Part shown: positions 16,012-26,114 of the stretch, piece by piece
Layout: each line of letters begins with the position of its first letter
How positions within the stretch are numbered: the first letter of the stretch is position 1
Source: Actinomadura montaniterrae
GTDB lineage: Bacteria; Actinomycetota; Actinomycetes; Streptosporangiales; Streptosporangiaceae
Direction: 5' to 3'
DNA length: 64,000 nucleotides
NCBI RefSeq assembly: GCF_008923365.1
Contig: NZ_WBMR01000011.1
Coordinates: forward strand, 30,676 to 94,675
Translations under genes and position numbers: made by a program
The notes under the pieces: model-generated
Seen by the model: the letters and a program-made list of their open reading frames with translations, nothing else
Databases searched by the model: none
Told to the model about the DNA's origin: nothing

Positions 16012-16773
16012 ATGAACCGGATGCCGGTGCTCTACCTCAGCCACGGCGCGCCGCCGCTGGCCGACGACGCCGTCTGGACCGCCGAGCTCGCCCGCTGGTC
16101 GGCCGGGCTGCCCAAGCCGGAGGCGATCCTGATGGTGTCCGCGCACTGGGAGGAGGCGCCGCTGTCGATCGGCGCGACCCGCCCCGTGCCGCTCGTGTAC
16201 GACTTCTGGGGCTTCCCGGAGCACTACTACACCGTCCGCTATGACGCGCCCGGGGCCCCGGAACTGGCCGCCGACGTGCGCAAACTCATCCCCGGCGTAC
16301 ACCAGGACGAGGAGCGCGGCCTCGACCACGGCGCCTACGTCCCGCTCGTGGAGATGTACCCGGACGCGGACGTCCCGGTGCTCCAGATGTCCATGCCGAC
16401 CCTCGACCCCGAGCGGCTCTTCGAGGTCGGCCGGAGCCTCGCGCCGCTCCGCGACCAGGGCGTCCTGATCGTCGGCAGCGGCTTCACCACCCACAACCTG
16501 CGCGCCATGAGCCCCGCCCCGGACGCCCCGCCGCCCGCCTGGTCCGCCGAGTTCGACGAGTGGACGGACCGCGCCGTCGAGGGCGGCGACGTCGACGCGC
16601 TGCTCGACTTCCGTGCCAAGGCGCCCGCCGCGCGCATCGCCCACCCGCGCACCGAGCACTTCGCGCCGCTGTTCGTCGCGCTCGGCGCCGACGCCGACGC
16701 CCCGTCCGGGCGCCGGTCCGTCATCGACGGCTACTGGTTCGGGATGGCGAAGCGCTCGTTCCAGTTCGGCTGA
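16012..16773 (+). CDS. Class III extradiol ring-cleavage dioxygenase (DODA/LigB-like)
   Basis: A 253-residue non-haem iron dioxygenase of the 4,5-DOPA dioxygenase/YgiD type. The metal-site histidines are recognisable in LYLSHGAPPL, VSAHWEEAPL and GLDHGAYVPL, and the conserved VGSGFTTHNLR follows. Family members cleave catechols next to a hydroxyl, and bacterial ones often act on small catechols or catecholamines. The ATG at 16012 has GGGGGA 5 nt upstream. Regulation is probably by the divergent MarR. Confidence 0.88.
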   Translation: MNRMPVLYLSHGAPPLADDAVWTAELARWSAGLPKPEAILMVSAHWEEAPLSIGATRPVPLVYDFWGFPEHYYTVRYDAPGAPELAADVRKLIPGVHQDEERGLDHGAYVPLVEMYPDADVPVLQMSMPTLDPERLFEVGRSLAPLRDQGVLIVGSGFTTHNLRAMSPAPDAPPPAWSAEFDEWTDRAVEGGDVDALLDFRAKAPAARIAHPRTEHFAPLFVALGADADAPSGRRSVIDGYWFGMAKRSFQFG

Positions 16774-16795
16774 GCGAAGGCCGGGCAGAAGGCAC

Positions 16796-16840
16796 GGCGA
16801 CGGCCCCGGCGGCGTTCACGCTCCGCCGGGGCCCGTCGCC
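16796..16840. terminator. Terminator between convergent genes
   Basis: A GC-rich stem (16796-16812 with 16823-16840) has near-perfect 17-18 bp arms with one bulged base and a 10-nt loop, between the dioxygenase and the epimerase stops. Confidence 0.7.
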
Positions 16841-16846
16841 GTCAGG

Positions 16847-17683
16847 TCACTTCATGTCGGCGAAACCGGTGCGCCACGACGGCGTCCGCGGCTTCCAGCC
16901 CAGCCCGAGCGCCTTGGCGTTCGACACCGGACGGCCCGTCGTGGCCGCGTGCTTGCCGGCGCTGCCCGGCGTCGGCGCGCCGAGCGCCGCGCTGTAGACC
17001 GGCAGCCACTCCGCCGTCGTCGCCGGCTCGTCGTCGACGATGTTGACCGGACCGGCCGGCCAGTCCAGCGCCGCCAGCGCGGCCGCGGCCGCGTCGTCGG
17101 CGTGCACGAACGACGTCCACGCCGGCGCCAGCCGCAGGCTGCCCGCCTTCACCCGCTGCGCGATCGCGCCGTCCGGCGCGTACCAGGTGCCGGGCCCGTA
17201 CAGCGCCCCGTACCGCAGCACGACGCCGCGCTCCAGCTCGGCGACCGCGTTCTCCAGCGCCGCGATGCCCGCGTAGGGCGGCAGCGAGGCGTCCAGCGCG
17301 TCGGTCTCGGTGGCGGGCGTCTCGCCCGGCACGTACAGCCAGGCGATGCTCTGCGCGATCATCGTCTCGACGCCCGCCGCCTTCGCCGCGTCGACCAGGT
17401 TGCGGGTGCCCTGGATGCGCAGCTGCGAGTTGGCCTCGAAGTCCTCACCGCTGAGATCGGTGAGCTGGTGCACGATCGCGTCCGGCCGCGCGTCCGCGAC
17501 GGCCTCGCGGATCGCGGCGGCGTCCAGGACGTCCACGACGACCGGCGCGGCGCCGAGCTCGGTGACGGAGCCGGTGCGCTCCTCGCGGCGTGTCGTCCCT
17601 GCGACCTCGTGGCCCGCCTGGACGAGCAGCGGGATCAGCCGGCGGCCGATGACTCCGGTCGCTCCGGCGAGGAAGATCTTCAA
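16847..17683 (-). CDS. NAD-dependent epimerase/dehydratase (extended SDR-like)
   Basis: A 278-residue Rossmann protein. It begins LKIFLAGATGVIGRRLIPLL with the GxxGxxG nucleotide motif and has DAIVHQLTDLSG and an active-site-like YGPGTWY region. Members act on nucleotide sugars or as NAD(P)H-binding reductases; no substrate can be assigned. The TTG start at 17683 is chosen because GGAGGT lies 7 nt upstream. A GTGACC-N17-TATCCT promoter is visible on the minus strand at about 17733-17761. It is divergent from a macrodomain gene. Confidence 0.82.
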   Translation of the reverse strand: MKIFLAGATGVIGRRLIPLLVQAGHEVAGTTRREERTGSVTELGAAPVVVDVLDAAAIREAVADARPDAIVHQLTDLSGEDFEANSQLRIQGTRNLVDAAKAAGVETMIAQSIAWLYVPGETPATETDALDASLPPYAGIAALENAVAELERGVVLRYGALYGPGTWYAPDGAIAQRVKAGSLRLAPAWTSFVHADDAAAAALAALDWPAGPVNIVDDEPATTAEWLPVYSAALGAPTPGSAGKHAATTGRPVSNAKALGLGWKPRTPSWRTGFADMK

Positions 17684-17905
17684 GGGGGTAACCTCCACGA
17701 CTGTCACGCCTTTGTGGTCGTCTGACGGCAGGATAGGCAGAGTCCTGATCCAGGTCACGCGCGGCCCCGGCGCGGGCCGCCCCCCGTGGCCGCCGGACGA
17801 CGGGCGGACGAGCCGCACCGCCCCGTGGAAGCTCGTCCGACATGAGGGTACCGCCGGAGACCGTCCGTGTGCGTTTCGTGCCCGCCGCGGGGGACAATTC
17901 TGTGC

Positions 17906-18418
17906 ATGAACATCACTCTCGTCCGCGGTGACATCACCGAACAGGACGTCGACGCCGTGGTGAACGCGGCGAACTCGTCCCTGCTCGGCGGCGGCGGGGT
18001 CGACGGGGCGATCCACCGCAAGGGCGGCCCGGAGATCCTGGACGAGTGCCGCAAGCTGCGCGCCTCGCACTACGGCGGGGGGCTGCCGACCGGGCAGGCG
18101 GTCGCGACGACGGCGGGGCGGCTGCCCGCCCGCTGGGTGATCCACACCGTCGGGCCGGTCTACGCGAAGTCCGAGGACCGCTCCGGCCTGCTGGCCTCCT
18201 GCTACCGCGAGTCGCTGCGGGTCGCCGACGAGCTGGGCGTCGCGTCGATCGCGTTCCCGGCCGTGTCGGCGGGCATCTACGGCTGGCCGATGGACGACGC
18301 CGCCCGGATCGCGGTCGGTACGGTGCGGGCGGCGCAGACCAAGGTGCAAGACGTGCGGTTCGTGCTGTTCACCGAGGACGCGTACGCGGCGTTCGAGCGC
18401 GCCGTCGGCGAACCCTAA
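17906..18418 (+). CDS. Macrodomain protein, O-acetyl-ADP-ribose deacetylase (YmdB/MacroD type)
   Basis: A 170-residue single macrodomain. The ADP-ribose motifs are DAVVNAANSSLLGGGGVDGA with GAIHRKGGP, and AFPAVSAGIYGWPMDDAA, the MacroD signature. It removes acetyl-ADP-ribose or mono-ADP-ribose from proteins or nucleic acids. The start ATG (MNITLVRGDI) has no Shine-Dalgarno and lies a few nt after ACAATT, so it may be leaderless. It converges with a universal stress protein gene 21 bp away. Confidence 0.93.
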   Translation: MNITLVRGDITEQDVDAVVNAANSSLLGGGGVDGAIHRKGGPEILDECRKLRASHYGGGLPTGQAVATTAGRLPARWVIHTVGPVYAKSEDRSGLLASCYRESLRVADELGVASIAFPAVSAGIYGWPMDDAARIAVGTVRAAQTKVQDVRFVLFTEDAYAAFERAVGEP

Positions 18419-18439
18419 CCCGGCGCGCCTCGGCCGCTG

Positions 18440-18907
18440 TCAGTCGTCCTTCTTCGGCGGCGGCACGACCAGGACGGGGCGGCCCGCGTGGTGCAGGACA
18501 CGCGTCGACACGCTGCCGAGGATCATCGACCGGGCGCCCGCGAGGCCCCGCGAACCCGTCACGACCAGCGAGGCGTCCAGTTCCTCCGCCACGTCGACGA
18601 TCGCGGCCCACACCGGCCCGCCGCCGCGCTCGGCGCGCGGGGTCACCTGGGTCGCGCCGGCGGCCTCGGCGAGCTCGGCGCCCTTGCGGGCGAGCGCCTC
18701 GGCCTGCTTCTCCTCCTCGAACTTGCCGTCGTCGCCCTGCTCGGCGGCGAGCGGGACGCCGGCGGCGAGCGGCGCCCAGGTGATCTGGGTCAGCAGCGGT
18801 TCCCACACGCTGAGGATCACGATCGGTTCCGGCTGGAGGTGCTTCGCGGCGTATTCGATCGCGGTCTGCGAGTCGTCGGAACCGTCGAAGGCAATGAGTA
18901 CCGTCAT
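18440..18907 (-). CDS. Universal stress protein (UspA family)
   Basis: A 155-residue single-domain USP. It opens MTVLIAFDGSDDSQTAIEYA and carries the ATP-binding signature G-2x-G-9x-G-S in GSRGLAGARSMILGSVS, so it is of the nucleotide-binding class. Such proteins modulate stress or dormancy responses. Monocistronic by spacing. Confidence 0.93.
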   Translation of the reverse strand: MTVLIAFDGSDDSQTAIEYAAKHLQPEPIVILSVWEPLLTQITWAPLAAGVPLAAEQGDDGKFEEEKQAEALARKGAELAEAAGATQVTPRAERGGGPVWAAIVDVAEELDASLVVTGSRGLAGARSMILGSVSTRVLHHAGRPVLVVPPPKKDD

Positions 18908-18968
18908 ACCGGGGATATCTCCAGATCAGCCTGCGGAATTCCCGCCGGGACCGCTCGTGATCAAGCTC

Positions 18969-19757
18969 TCACCCGGCCGCGGGCGCCCGCCCGGGCCCGG
19001 GCGGCCCGGCGAACGCCTGCGCGACGTCCAGCCACCGGCCGGCGTCCGCGCCCGTCGCGACGACGGCGAGATCGGCCCGGTTGCGCCGCTGCGTGACCAG
19101 GTGGCAGAAGTCGAGCGCGGGCCCGGTGACCGACTGCGCCGCGCCGTCCGGACCCCACGTCCACTTCTCGCCGCCCGGGCCGGTCAGCTCGACGCGGAAC
19201 TCCTCCGCGGGCGGCTCCAGGCCCCGGTTGCGGAACGCGAAGTCGCGGGTCCGGACGCCGATGTGCGCCACGTGCCGGAGCCGGGCCGACGGCTCGCGCC
19301 GGACGCCGAGCGCGTCCGCGACGTCCTCGCCGTGCGCCCACGTCTCCATCAGCCGCGCCGTCGCCATCGACGCCACGCTCATCGGCGGCCCGAACCACGG
19401 CAGCCGCGTGCCCGGCGGGACGTCGGCGAGCGCCTCGACCATGCCGCGCCGTGCGTCCCGCCAGCGGGCCAGCAGGCGGGCGGGCTCCTCGGCCGCGCCC
19501 TCGCGCGCGCCCCGCTCGACATAGCCGGCGGGGTCCGCGACGGCCTGTTCGAGGTGGTGGGCGAACGCGTCGGCGTCGGTGGCCGCGTCGACCGCCTGCC
19601 CGTCCGTCCAGGCCAGGTGGGCGATCTGGTGCGCGATCGTCCAGCCCTCGGCGGGCGTCGGGTCCGCCCAGCGGGCGGCGGGCAGCGGCGCCACCAGGGC
19701 GTCGAGGGAGTCGCCTTCGGCGGCGAGGTCGGCGAGCAGGCTGTGCAGGTCCGGCAT
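18969..19757 (-). CDS. TIGR03084-family protein (DinB/mycothiol maleylpyruvate isomerase-like)
   Basis: A 262-residue protein with the DinB-like metal-binding fold: [19 protein letters not shown] gives the first His, and [15 protein letters not shown] gives the typical W-x-H-G-x-D motif. The C-terminal half is specific to the TIGR03084 group found beside CoA-metabolism genes. The start is the ATG at 19757. It lies 65 bp downstream of an acyl-CoA synthetase gene on the same strand and probably shares its operon. The function is unknown; a metal- or mycothiol-dependent reaction is inferred from the fold. Confidence 0.82.
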   Translation of the reverse strand: MPDLHSLLADLAAEGDSLDALVAPLPAARWADPTPAEGWTIAHQIAHLAWTDGQAVDAATDADAFAHHLEQAVADPAGYVERGAREGAAEEPARLLARWRDARRGMVEALADVPPGTRLPWFGPPMSVASMATARLMETWAHGEDVADALGVRREPSARLRHVAHIGVRTRDFAFRNRGLEPPAEEFRVELTGPGGEKWTWGPDGAAQSVTGPALDFCHLVTQRRNRADLAVVATGADAGRWLDVAQAFAGPPGPGRAPAAG

Positions 19758-19822
19758 CCGCCCAGGATTCCGTGCCGGGCACCGTCCCGTACAGCCCCCG
19801 GCGGCCCCGAACCGAACCCGGT

Positions 19823-21436
19823 TCAGTCCAGGAGCGCGCGGGCGGCCGCGTAGTCGGCCTTGCCGTTCGGCAGCCGCAGCGACGCGTCGGTCCGCACGAA
19901 CGCCTTCGGGATCTTGTAGCGGGCCAGGTGATCGGCGCAGCCCGCGCGCAGCGCGCCGTCCTCCGGAGCCGCCGCCGGACGCAGCACCGCGACGATCTCG
20001 GTGCCCCAGCGCTCGCTCGGCCGGCCCACGACCAGCGCGTCCTCGACGCCGGGCAGCCCGCGCAGCACGCCCTCGACCTCCTCCGCGAACACCTTCTCGC
20101 CGCCGGTGTTGATCGTCGTCGCGTCGCGCCCGTGCACCTCGACGGTGCCGTCGGCGAGGTGGCGGGCCCGGTCGCCCGGGACGACGAGGCGGTCGTCGCC
20201 GATCGTCAGGAACGTCGCGGCGGTCTTGTCGGGGTCGCCGAGGTAGCCGAGCGGGACCGCGTCGCCGCCCTTGGCCAGCCAGCCCAGCTCGTCCTCGCCC
20301 GGCTCCAGCTTCCGGGTCCGGTCGGCGCTCAGCACCGCGCCGCCCGGCGCCATCGCGAACGTGCGGGCGTCCGCGCCGGCGCGCGTCACCGAGAACCCGC
20401 TCTCCGACGAGCCGAGCACGTCGACGATCCGCGCGCCCGGGATCAGCTCCAGCAGCCGCCGCTTCACCTCCGGGCTGATCGCCGCCGCCGAGTTGACCAG
20501 CGAGCGCAGCGACCCGAGGTCGTGCGGGCGGCGCTCCAGCGCGTCCGCGACCGGCCGCGCGAACGCGTCGCCGACCAGCGGCATCCGGGTCGCCCGCTCC
20601 CGCTCGGCGGTCGCCATCAGGTCCTCGGCGTCCAGGCCGTCCACCCGGTCCGGGAAGATCACGCACCCGCCGGCGCACCACGCGCCGAGCGCGGACCAGG
20701 TGCCGGCGCCGTGCATCAGCGGCGGGCCGACGAGCACCCGCTGTTCGGCGCGCAGCGCCCGTGCGACCGCCTCGTCCAGGTCGTCGAGCGGGGAGCCGTC
20801 GCGGCGGCGCAGGCCGAGCGGGCCGATCATCAGGTCGCCGATCCGCCACAGCACGCCCTTGGGCAGCCCGGTCGTCCCGCCGGTGTAGAGGATGTGCAGG
20901 TCGCCGGCCTCGGGCCGGACCCCGGGGAGGGGATCGGCGGACGCCGCCGCGAGCGCCGCCTCGTAGTCGAGGGCGCCGGGCAGCAGGCCGGCGCCGGACT
21001 CGTCGGCCACCTGGAGCAGCAGCGGCGGGACGTCGAGGCGCTTGACGACCCGCTCGATCGCCTCGGCGAACCGCGCGTGGAACATGATCGCGGCCGGGCG
21101 CGCGTCGGCGAACAGCTGCGCCAGCTCGTCGTCCACGTACCGGTAGTTGACGTTGAACGGGGCGACGCGGGCCTTGTGCGCGCCGACCAGGCCCTCGACG
21201 TACTCCGGGCCGTTGTGCAGGTAGAGCGCGAGGTGGTCGTGCGGCGACTCCCACGGCCCGGCCGGCCGCCGGTCGCGCACGCCGAGCCCGTGCTCGTGCA
21301 GGACGTGCGCGAGCCGCCGGGTCCGCCCGGCGGCCTCGGTCCAGCTCAGCCGCCGGTCGCGCCAGACCATCGCCTCGCGGTCGGGAACGGCGGCGGCGAC
21401 GGCCTCGTGCAGGGTCGCCAGGTCGAGCTGGGGCAT
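19823..21436 (-). CDS. Acyl-CoA synthetase (AMP-binding, FadD-like)
   Basis: A 537-residue adenylate-forming ligase. Motif A3 is [19 protein letters not shown], the A5-like region lies in [14 protein letters not shown], and the C-terminal hinge and lysine region are [16 protein letters not shown] and [11 protein letters not shown]. It activates a carboxylic acid as acyl-AMP and then acyl-CoA; chain length or ring type cannot be read. Family members in actinomycetes serve fatty-acid or sterol catabolism. It is likely co-transcribed with the downstream TIGR03084 gene. Confidence 0.9.
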   Translation of the reverse strand: MPQLDLATLHEAVAAAVPDREAMVWRDRRLSWTEAAGRTRRLAHVLHEHGLGVRDRRPAGPWESPHDHLALYLHNGPEYVEGLVGAHKARVAPFNVNYRYVDDELAQLFADARPAAIMFHARFAEAIERVVKRLDVPPLLLQVADESGAGLLPGALDYEAALAAASADPLPGVRPEAGDLHILYTGGTTGLPKGVLWRIGDLMIGPLGLRRRDGSPLDDLDEAVARALRAEQRVLVGPPLMHGAGTWSALGAWCAGGCVIFPDRVDGLDAEDLMATAERERATRMPLVGDAFARPVADALERRPHDLGSLRSLVNSAAAISPEVKRRLLELIPGARIVDVLGSSESGFSVTRAGADARTFAMAPGGAVLSADRTRKLEPGEDELGWLAKGGDAVPLGYLGDPDKTAATFLTIGDDRLVVPGDRARHLADGTVEVHGRDATTINTGGEKVFAEEVEGVLRGLPGVEDALVVGRPSERWGTEIVAVLRPAAAPEDGALRAGCADHLARYKIPKAFVRTDASLRLPNGKADYAAARALLD

Positions 21437-21600
21437 GCGGCTCTCCTCCGGGTGACGGGTGCGGTCGGGTGCGGGTCGGGACTCGCGGACTCGGGGGGCT
21501 CGGGGACGCGCGTCGGACGCCAGCGTAAACGACTACTTACCGTCGTGACCGAATCGGGTTCGATTACCGGCATGTCCCGTCAAAGACCGACAATCTGCAG

Positions 21601-22416
21601 GTGGTCGGATCGCAAAAGCCCGTGGGGGAGGTGACCCGCGGCACCACGAACCCCAACCGCCTGCGCCGGATCGACCGCTGGATCGCCGCCACGCAGGCCG
21701 CCGCGCTGCGCGCGGGCGACCGGCCCCTCGCCGTCGACCTCGGCTACGGCGCGTCCCCCGTCACCACCTACGAGCTCTACACCCGCCTGCGCGCCGTCGC
21801 GCCCCGGCTGGAGGTCGTCGGCATCGAGATCGAGCCCGGCCGCGTCGCCGCGGGCCACGCGTTCCTCGGCCGGACCGGGCCGCACGACGGGCTCTCGTTC
21901 CGGCGCGGCGGCTTCGAGGTGCCCGTGCCGCGCCGGCCCGTCCTGATCCGCGCGTTCAACGTCCTCCGCCAGTACGACGAGGCCGCCGCCCTCCGCGCCT
22001 GGGACCGGCTGCGCTCGCGGCTCGCGCCCGGGGGCGTCCTCGTCGAGGGCACCTGCGACGAGATCGGGCGCCGCGCCGTCTGGGTCGCCCTCGCCCCGGA
22101 CGGCCCCCGGACGATCACCTTCGCCGCTCACCTGCCGACCCTCGGCCGCCCGTCCGACCTGGCCGAACGCCTGCCGAAGACGCTGATCCACCGGAACGTG
22201 CCGGGCGAGCGCGTACACGACCTGCTCGCGGCGTTCGACCGCTGCTGGGCGACGGCCGCGCCGCACTCGGCGTTCGGCCCGCGCGCCCGCTGGATCGAAG
22301 CGGTCCGCCTCCTCGCCCTCACGTACCCCGTCCTGACGACCCCGCCCTACGGCCCCCGCCAACGCTGGCGCCAAGGCGAACTGACCCTTCCCTGGACCGC
22401 CGTCGCCCCTCGTTGA
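21601..22416 (+). CDS. SAM-dependent methyltransferase-like protein
   Basis: A 271-residue Rossmann protein. PLAVDLGYGASPVTTYELYT corresponds to SAM motif I and VVGIEIEPGRVAAG to the acidic strand-2 motif; RSRLAPGGVLVEGTCDEIGR is the post-strand-5 region. The family is widespread and unnamed in actinomycetes, and the substrate is unknown. The start is GTG 21601; an in-frame GTG 30 nt downstream is possible. It is divergent from the acyl-CoA synthetase and converges with an SDR gene. Confidence 0.72.
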   Translation: MVGSQKPVGEVTRGTTNPNRLRRIDRWIAATQAAALRAGDRPLAVDLGYGASPVTTYELYTRLRAVAPRLEVVGIEIEPGRVAAGHAFLGRTGPHDGLSFRRGGFEVPVPRRPVLIRAFNVLRQYDEAAALRAWDRLRSRLAPGGVLVEGTCDEIGRRAVWVALAPDGPRTITFAAHLPTLGRPSDLAERLPKTLIHRNVPGERVHDLLAAFDRCWATAAPHSAFGPRARWIEAVRLLALTYPVLTTPPYGPRQRWRQGELTLPWTAVAPR

Positions 22417-22422
22417 GTTGCG

Positions 22423-22461
22423 GCGCGTCGCATTGAGGGCGCCGCCATGAGGGCGACGCGC
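22423..22461. terminator. Terminator between convergent genes
   Basis: GCGCGTCGC (22423-22431) pairs with GCGACGCGC (22453-22461), with a smaller GGCGCCGCC palindrome in the loop. Confidence 0.55.
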
Positions 22462-22465
22462 GAGG

Positions 22466-23227
22466 TCAGGGCTCGCGGTGGAGCCTGTGCGGAGCCGCCT
22501 GGACGCGGGGCTGGACGTCGATCCGGTCGATGTTGACGTGCGGCGGGCGCGTCACCGCCCACGCGACGCAGTCCGCCACGTCCTCCGCCACCAGCGGCTC
22601 CGGGACGCCCTCGTACGGCTTCGCCGCGCGCTCCTCGTCGCCGTGGAACCGGACGAGGGAGAACTCCTCCGTCTTCACCAGCCCCGGCGCGACCTCGGTC
22701 ACCCGGACCGGCTTCGCCACCAGCTCCAGCCGCATCACCTCGTTCACCGCGTACGCGGCGTGCTTGGCCGCGTTGTACCCGCCGCCGCCCTCGTACGGGA
22801 CGTGCGCCGCGAGCGAGGTGATGTTCACCACGTGGCCCGCACCGCTCTCGATCAGCTTCGGGAGCAGCGCCTTCGTCACCCGGACGAGCCCGAGCACGTT
22901 CGTCTCGTACATGGCCCGGTAGTCGTCGAGGTCGGCGGTCTCCACGGTGTCGAGGCCGAGCGCGCCGCCGGCGTTGTTGACGAGCACGTGGCAGGTCCCG
23001 ACCGCCGCCGCGAGCGCGTCCACCGACTCCTGCGAGGTCACGTCCAGCGTGAACGGCACGATCCTGGCCGCGCCGGGGACCTCCTCGGAGATCTCCTTGG
23101 CGAGCCCGTCGAGGCGCTCGCGGCGCCGCGCCGCCAGCACGACGTTGAAGCCCTCCGCCGCCAGCCGCCTGGCCGTGGCGGCCCCGATTCCGCTGCTTGC
23201 TCCGGTCACTACCGCGGTCTTACGCAT
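22466..23227 (-). CDS. Short-chain dehydrogenase/reductase (YdfG-like)
   Basis: A 253-residue classical SDR. It has the cofactor motif TAVVTGASSGIGAATARRLA, the NNAG motif (VLVNNAGGALG), the catalytic Ser in VVNITSLAAH and the YxxxK motif in YNAAKHAAYAVNE. The AARRRER after strand 2 points to NADP preference. Similar enzymes oxidise serine or allo-threonine or reduce 3-hydroxy acids (YdfG). The ATG at 23227 has GGGAGG 8 nt upstream. It is divergent from mshA. Confidence 0.9.
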   Translation of the reverse strand: MRKTAVVTGASSGIGAATARRLAAEGFNVVLAARRRERLDGLAKEISEEVPGAARIVPFTLDVTSQESVDALAAAVGTCHVLVNNAGGALGLDTVETADLDDYRAMYETNVLGLVRVTKALLPKLIESGAGHVVNITSLAAHVPYEGGGGYNAAKHAAYAVNEVMRLELVAKPVRVTEVAPGLVKTEEFSLVRFHGDEERAAKPYEGVPEPLVAEDVADCVAWAVTRPPHVNIDRIDVQPRVQAAPHRLHREP

Positions 23228-23361
23228 GCGCACAGCCTCCCAGGTGACGGGGGCGGCCCTGCCGGTGAGGTCGATCACTGTGGCGAGAAGTGACGATTGT
23301 CCCCCTTCCTGAGGGAACAGGTAACGCGCTCGATAGGTTGCACTACCGGAGGTGGTGTCCG

Positions 23362-24705
23362 GTGTCGCGTCGTATCAACCGAGTTGCGACGGTCAGTGTT
23401 CATACTTCCCCCCTCGACCAACCCGGTACCGGCGACGCGGGCGGCATGAACGTCTACATCGTCGAGGTGGCCAAGCGGCTCGCCGCCCGCGGCGTCGAGG
23501 TGGACATCTTCACCCGCGCGACCTGCCGGGCCCTGCCCCCGGTCGCCGAACTCGCCCCCGGCGTCCTCGTCCGGCACGTCGTCGCCGGCCCGTTCGAGGA
23601 GCTCGACAAGGGCGAGCTGCCCCGCCAGCTGTGCGGCTTCACCTCCGGCGTGCTGCGCGCCGAGGCGTCCTACGACCCCGGCCACTACGACCTCCTGCAC
23701 ACCCACTACTGGCTTTCCGGGCAGGCCGGATGGGCGGCGAAGCAGCGCTGGGGCGTCCCGCTCGTCCACTCGATGCACACCATGGCCAAGGTCAAGAACG
23801 CCGCGCTCGCCGACGGCGACAAGCCCGAACCGGACGAGCGCGTCCTCGGCGAGGAGCAGGTCGTCGCGTCCTCCGACCAGCTCGTCGCCAACACCCGCGA
23901 GGAGGCCGACGAGCTGATCGGCCTCTACGGCGCCGACCCCCGCCGCGTCGCCGTCGTCAGCCCCGGCGTCGACCTGTCGCTGTTCCGCCCCGAGTCCCCG
24001 ATCCTCGCCCGCAGCACCGGGCTCCTCCCGCACCGCACCGGCCCCGCCCGCCGCCGCCTCGGCCTGCCCCGCGAGGCCTACGTCCTGCTGTTCGTCGGCC
24101 GCATCCAGCCGCTCAAGGCCCCCGACGTGCTGCTGCGCGCCGCCGCCCGCATGCTCGCCGACGACCCGTCGCTGCGCGCCAAGCTCGTCGTCGCCGTCGT
24201 CGGCGGACCCAGCGGCTCCGGCCGGTGCCGCCCCGAAGGCCTGCAGACCCTCGCCGCCGAACTCGGCATCGCCGACGTCGTCCGGTTCGAGCCGCCCGCG
24301 CCGCAGGGCGACCTCGCCGACTGGTACCGCGCCGCGGACGTCACCGTCGTCCCGTCGCACAGCGAGTCGTTCGGGCTCGTCGCCGTCGAGTCGCAGGCCT
24401 GCGGGACGCCGGTCGTCGCGTCCCGCGTCGGCGGGCTCCGCACCGCGGTCGCCGACGGCGAGTCCGGCGTGCTGGTCTCCGGGCACGACCCGGCCGACTA
24501 CGCCGCCGTCCTGCGCCGCCTGCACGCCGAGCCCGGCCGGCACAACCGCCTCGCGCGCGGCGCCGTCCGCCACGCCCAGGACTTCGGCTGGGACGCCACG
24601 GTCGACCGCCTCCTGGACGTGTATACCGGTGCCATGTCGCTACCGGCCGTCCGCCTCGCACCGCCCACCCTCTCGCCGCAGCTCACCGCGGAGGTGACAG
24701 CGTGA
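23362..24705 (+). CDS. mshA: D-inositol-3-phosphate glycosyltransferase (mycothiol biosynthesis)
   Basis: A 447-residue GT-B glycosyltransferase that transfers GlcNAc from UDP-GlcNAc to inositol-3-phosphate, the first committed step of mycothiol synthesis. Signatures are the N-terminal [34 protein letters not shown], the nucleotide-binding [14 protein letters not shown] and the EX7E motif in [19 protein letters not shown]. The GTG at 23362 is chosen from GGAGG 9 nt upstream. It overlaps the next gene by GTGA. The order mshA-ybjN-gpm is conserved with mycobacteria. Confidence 0.96.
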   Translation: MSRRINRVATVSVHTSPLDQPGTGDAGGMNVYIVEVAKRLAARGVEVDIFTRATCRALPPVAELAPGVLVRHVVAGPFEELDKGELPRQLCGFTSGVLRAEASYDPGHYDLLHTHYWLSGQAGWAAKQRWGVPLVHSMHTMAKVKNAALADGDKPEPDERVLGEEQVVASSDQLVANTREEADELIGLYGADPRRVAVVSPGVDLSLFRPESPILARSTGLLPHRTGPARRRLGLPREAYVLLFVGRIQPLKAPDVLLRAAARMLADDPSLRAKLVVAVVGGPSGSGRCRPEGLQTLAAELGIADVVRFEPPAPQGDLADWYRAADVTVVPSHSESFGLVAVESQACGTPVVASRVGGLRTAVADGESGVLVSGHDPADYAAVLRRLHAEPGRHNRLARGAVRHAQDFGWDATVDRLLDVYTGAMSLPAVRLAPPTLSPQLTAEVTA

Positions 24706-25193
24706 GCACCGTCGAGACGATCCGGGGCGCGCTGGAGGCCGCCGAGCTGGAGTTCGACGAGCCGCGCGAGAACGCGTTCTTCGTCAAGCTGCCCGGCCAG
24801 CACAAGCTCGCCACCATGACCTGGCTGATCGTCGGGGACCACAGCCTGCACGTCGAGGCGTTCTTCTGCCGCCGCCCCGACGAGAACCACGCCGAGTTCT
24901 ACCGGTTCCTGCTGGAGAAGAACGGCCGCATGTACGGGGTCGCGTTCGCCCTCGACGACGTCGGCGACGTCCACCTCGTCGGCAAGGTGCCGCTGGAGTC
25001 CGTCAGCGCCGAGGAGATCGACCGGCTGCTCGGCTGCGTCCTCACCTACTCCGACGAGAACTTCGACAAGGCCCTCGAACGCGGGTTCAAGTCGTCCATC
25101 CAGCGCGAGTGGGACTGGCGCGTCAAGCGCGGCGAGAGCCTCGCGAACCTGCAGGCCTTCGCGTCCTTCGCGGACCCGGCCAATCGCGAGTAG
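24702..25193 (+). CDS. YbjN domain-containing protein
   Basis: A 163-residue protein with the YbjN (type III secretion chaperone-like) fold: [20 protein letters not shown], then [20 protein letters not shown] and [18 protein letters not shown]. The GTG overlaps the mshA stop by four bases, so translation is coupled. It is the equivalent of the conserved gene after mshA in mycobacteria. The exact role is unknown; E. coli YbjN is a stress and motility modulator. Confidence 0.88.
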   Translation: MSTVETIRGALEAAELEFDEPRENAFFVKLPGQHKLATMTWLIVGDHSLHVEAFFCRRPDENHAEFYRFLLEKNGRMYGVAFALDDVGDVHLVGKVPLESVSAEEIDRLLGCVLTYSDENFDKALERGFKSSIQREWDWRVKRGESLANLQAFASFADPANRE

Positions 25194-25221
25194 ATCCGGG
25201 CGTCCCGATAGGCTCTGCACC

Positions 25222-26040
25222 ATGGCGACCCTGGTATTGCTCCGGCATGGCGAAAGCGTCTGGAACGCGGAAGACCTGTTCACCGGCTGGGTGGACGTCG
25301 ACCTGTCCACGAAGGGCGAGAGCGAGGCGACCCGCGGCGGCGACCTGCTGCTCGACGCCGACATCACCCCCGACGTGGTGCACACCTCGCTGCTGAAGCG
25401 GGCCATCCGCACCGCCAACATCGCGCTGGACGTCGCGGACCTGCTGTGGATCCCCGTCAAGCGGTCGTGGCGGCTCAACGAGCGCCACTACGGCGCCCTC
25501 CAGGGCAAGAACAAGGCGCAGACGCGCGAGGAGTTCGGCGAAGAGCAGTTCATGACCTGGCGCCGGTCCTACGACACCCCGCCGCCGCCCATCAAGGACG
25601 ACGACCCGCTGTCCCAGGTGAACGACCTGCGCTACGCGGAGCTGCCGTCCGAGCTGATCCCGCGGTCGGAGTGCCTCGCCGACGTCGTGGACCGGCTGCT
25701 GCCGTACTGGTACGACTCGATCGTCCCGGACCTCGCGGCCGGCAAGACCGTCCTGGTCGCCGCGCACGGCAACTCGCTGCGCGCCCTGGTGAAGCACCTC
25801 GACGACATCTCCGACGAGCAGATCGTCGGCCTGAACATCCCGACCGGCATCCCGCTCGTCTACGAGCTGGACGACGACTTCGCGCCGCTGAAGCGGGGTG
25901 GCGAGTACCTCGACCCGGCCGCCGCGAAGGCCGCCATCGAGGCCGTCAAGAACCAGGGCGGCGGCAAGAAGCCCGCCGCGCCGCGGAAGCCCGAGCCGAA
26001 GAAGGACGCCCCGAAGGGCCGGCGGGGCCGCAAGAAGTAG
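25222..26040 (+). CDS. gpmA: 2,3-bisphosphoglycerate-dependent phosphoglycerate mutase
   Basis: A 272-residue glycolytic mutase interconverting 3- and 2-phosphoglycerate. [20 protein letters not shown] holds the phosphorylated His9, [17 protein letters not shown] is the family signature, and [15 protein letters not shown] holds the second active-site His. The last about 35 residues are a Lys/Pro-rich tail ([18 protein letters not shown]) not seen in the canonical 250-residue enzyme and probably disordered. TAGGCT ends 7 nt before the ATG, so the message looks leaderless. Confidence 0.96.
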   Translation: MATLVLLRHGESVWNAEDLFTGWVDVDLSTKGESEATRGGDLLLDADITPDVVHTSLLKRAIRTANIALDVADLLWIPVKRSWRLNERHYGALQGKNKAQTREEFGEEQFMTWRRSYDTPPPPIKDDDPLSQVNDLRYAELPSELIPRSECLADVVDRLLPYWYDSIVPDLAAGKTVLVAAHGNSLRALVKHLDDISDEQIVGLNIPTGIPLVYELDDDFAPLKRGGEYLDPAAAKAAIEAVKNQGGGKKPAAPRKPEPKKDAPKGRRGRKK

Positions 26041-26051
26041 CCGGGCGCGGA

Positions 26052-26075
26052 GGGGCCGCCGGTGACGGCGGCCCC
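26052..26075 (+). terminator. Rho-independent-type hairpin after gpm
   Basis: GGGGCCGCC (26052-26060) and GGCGGCCCC (26067-26075) with a 6-nt loop, 11 bp past the gpm stop. No U-run follows, as is common in actinomycetes. Confidence 0.7.
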
Positions 26076-26114
26076 GCCCGCGCCACAAGATCGACTAACG
26101 GGTACTGTGGCGCG

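Noticed and set aside
19451..21634. Long plus-strand open frame opposite the acyl-CoA synthetase
   Set aside because: Antisense shadow of a well-supported gene; no motifs and no start signal.
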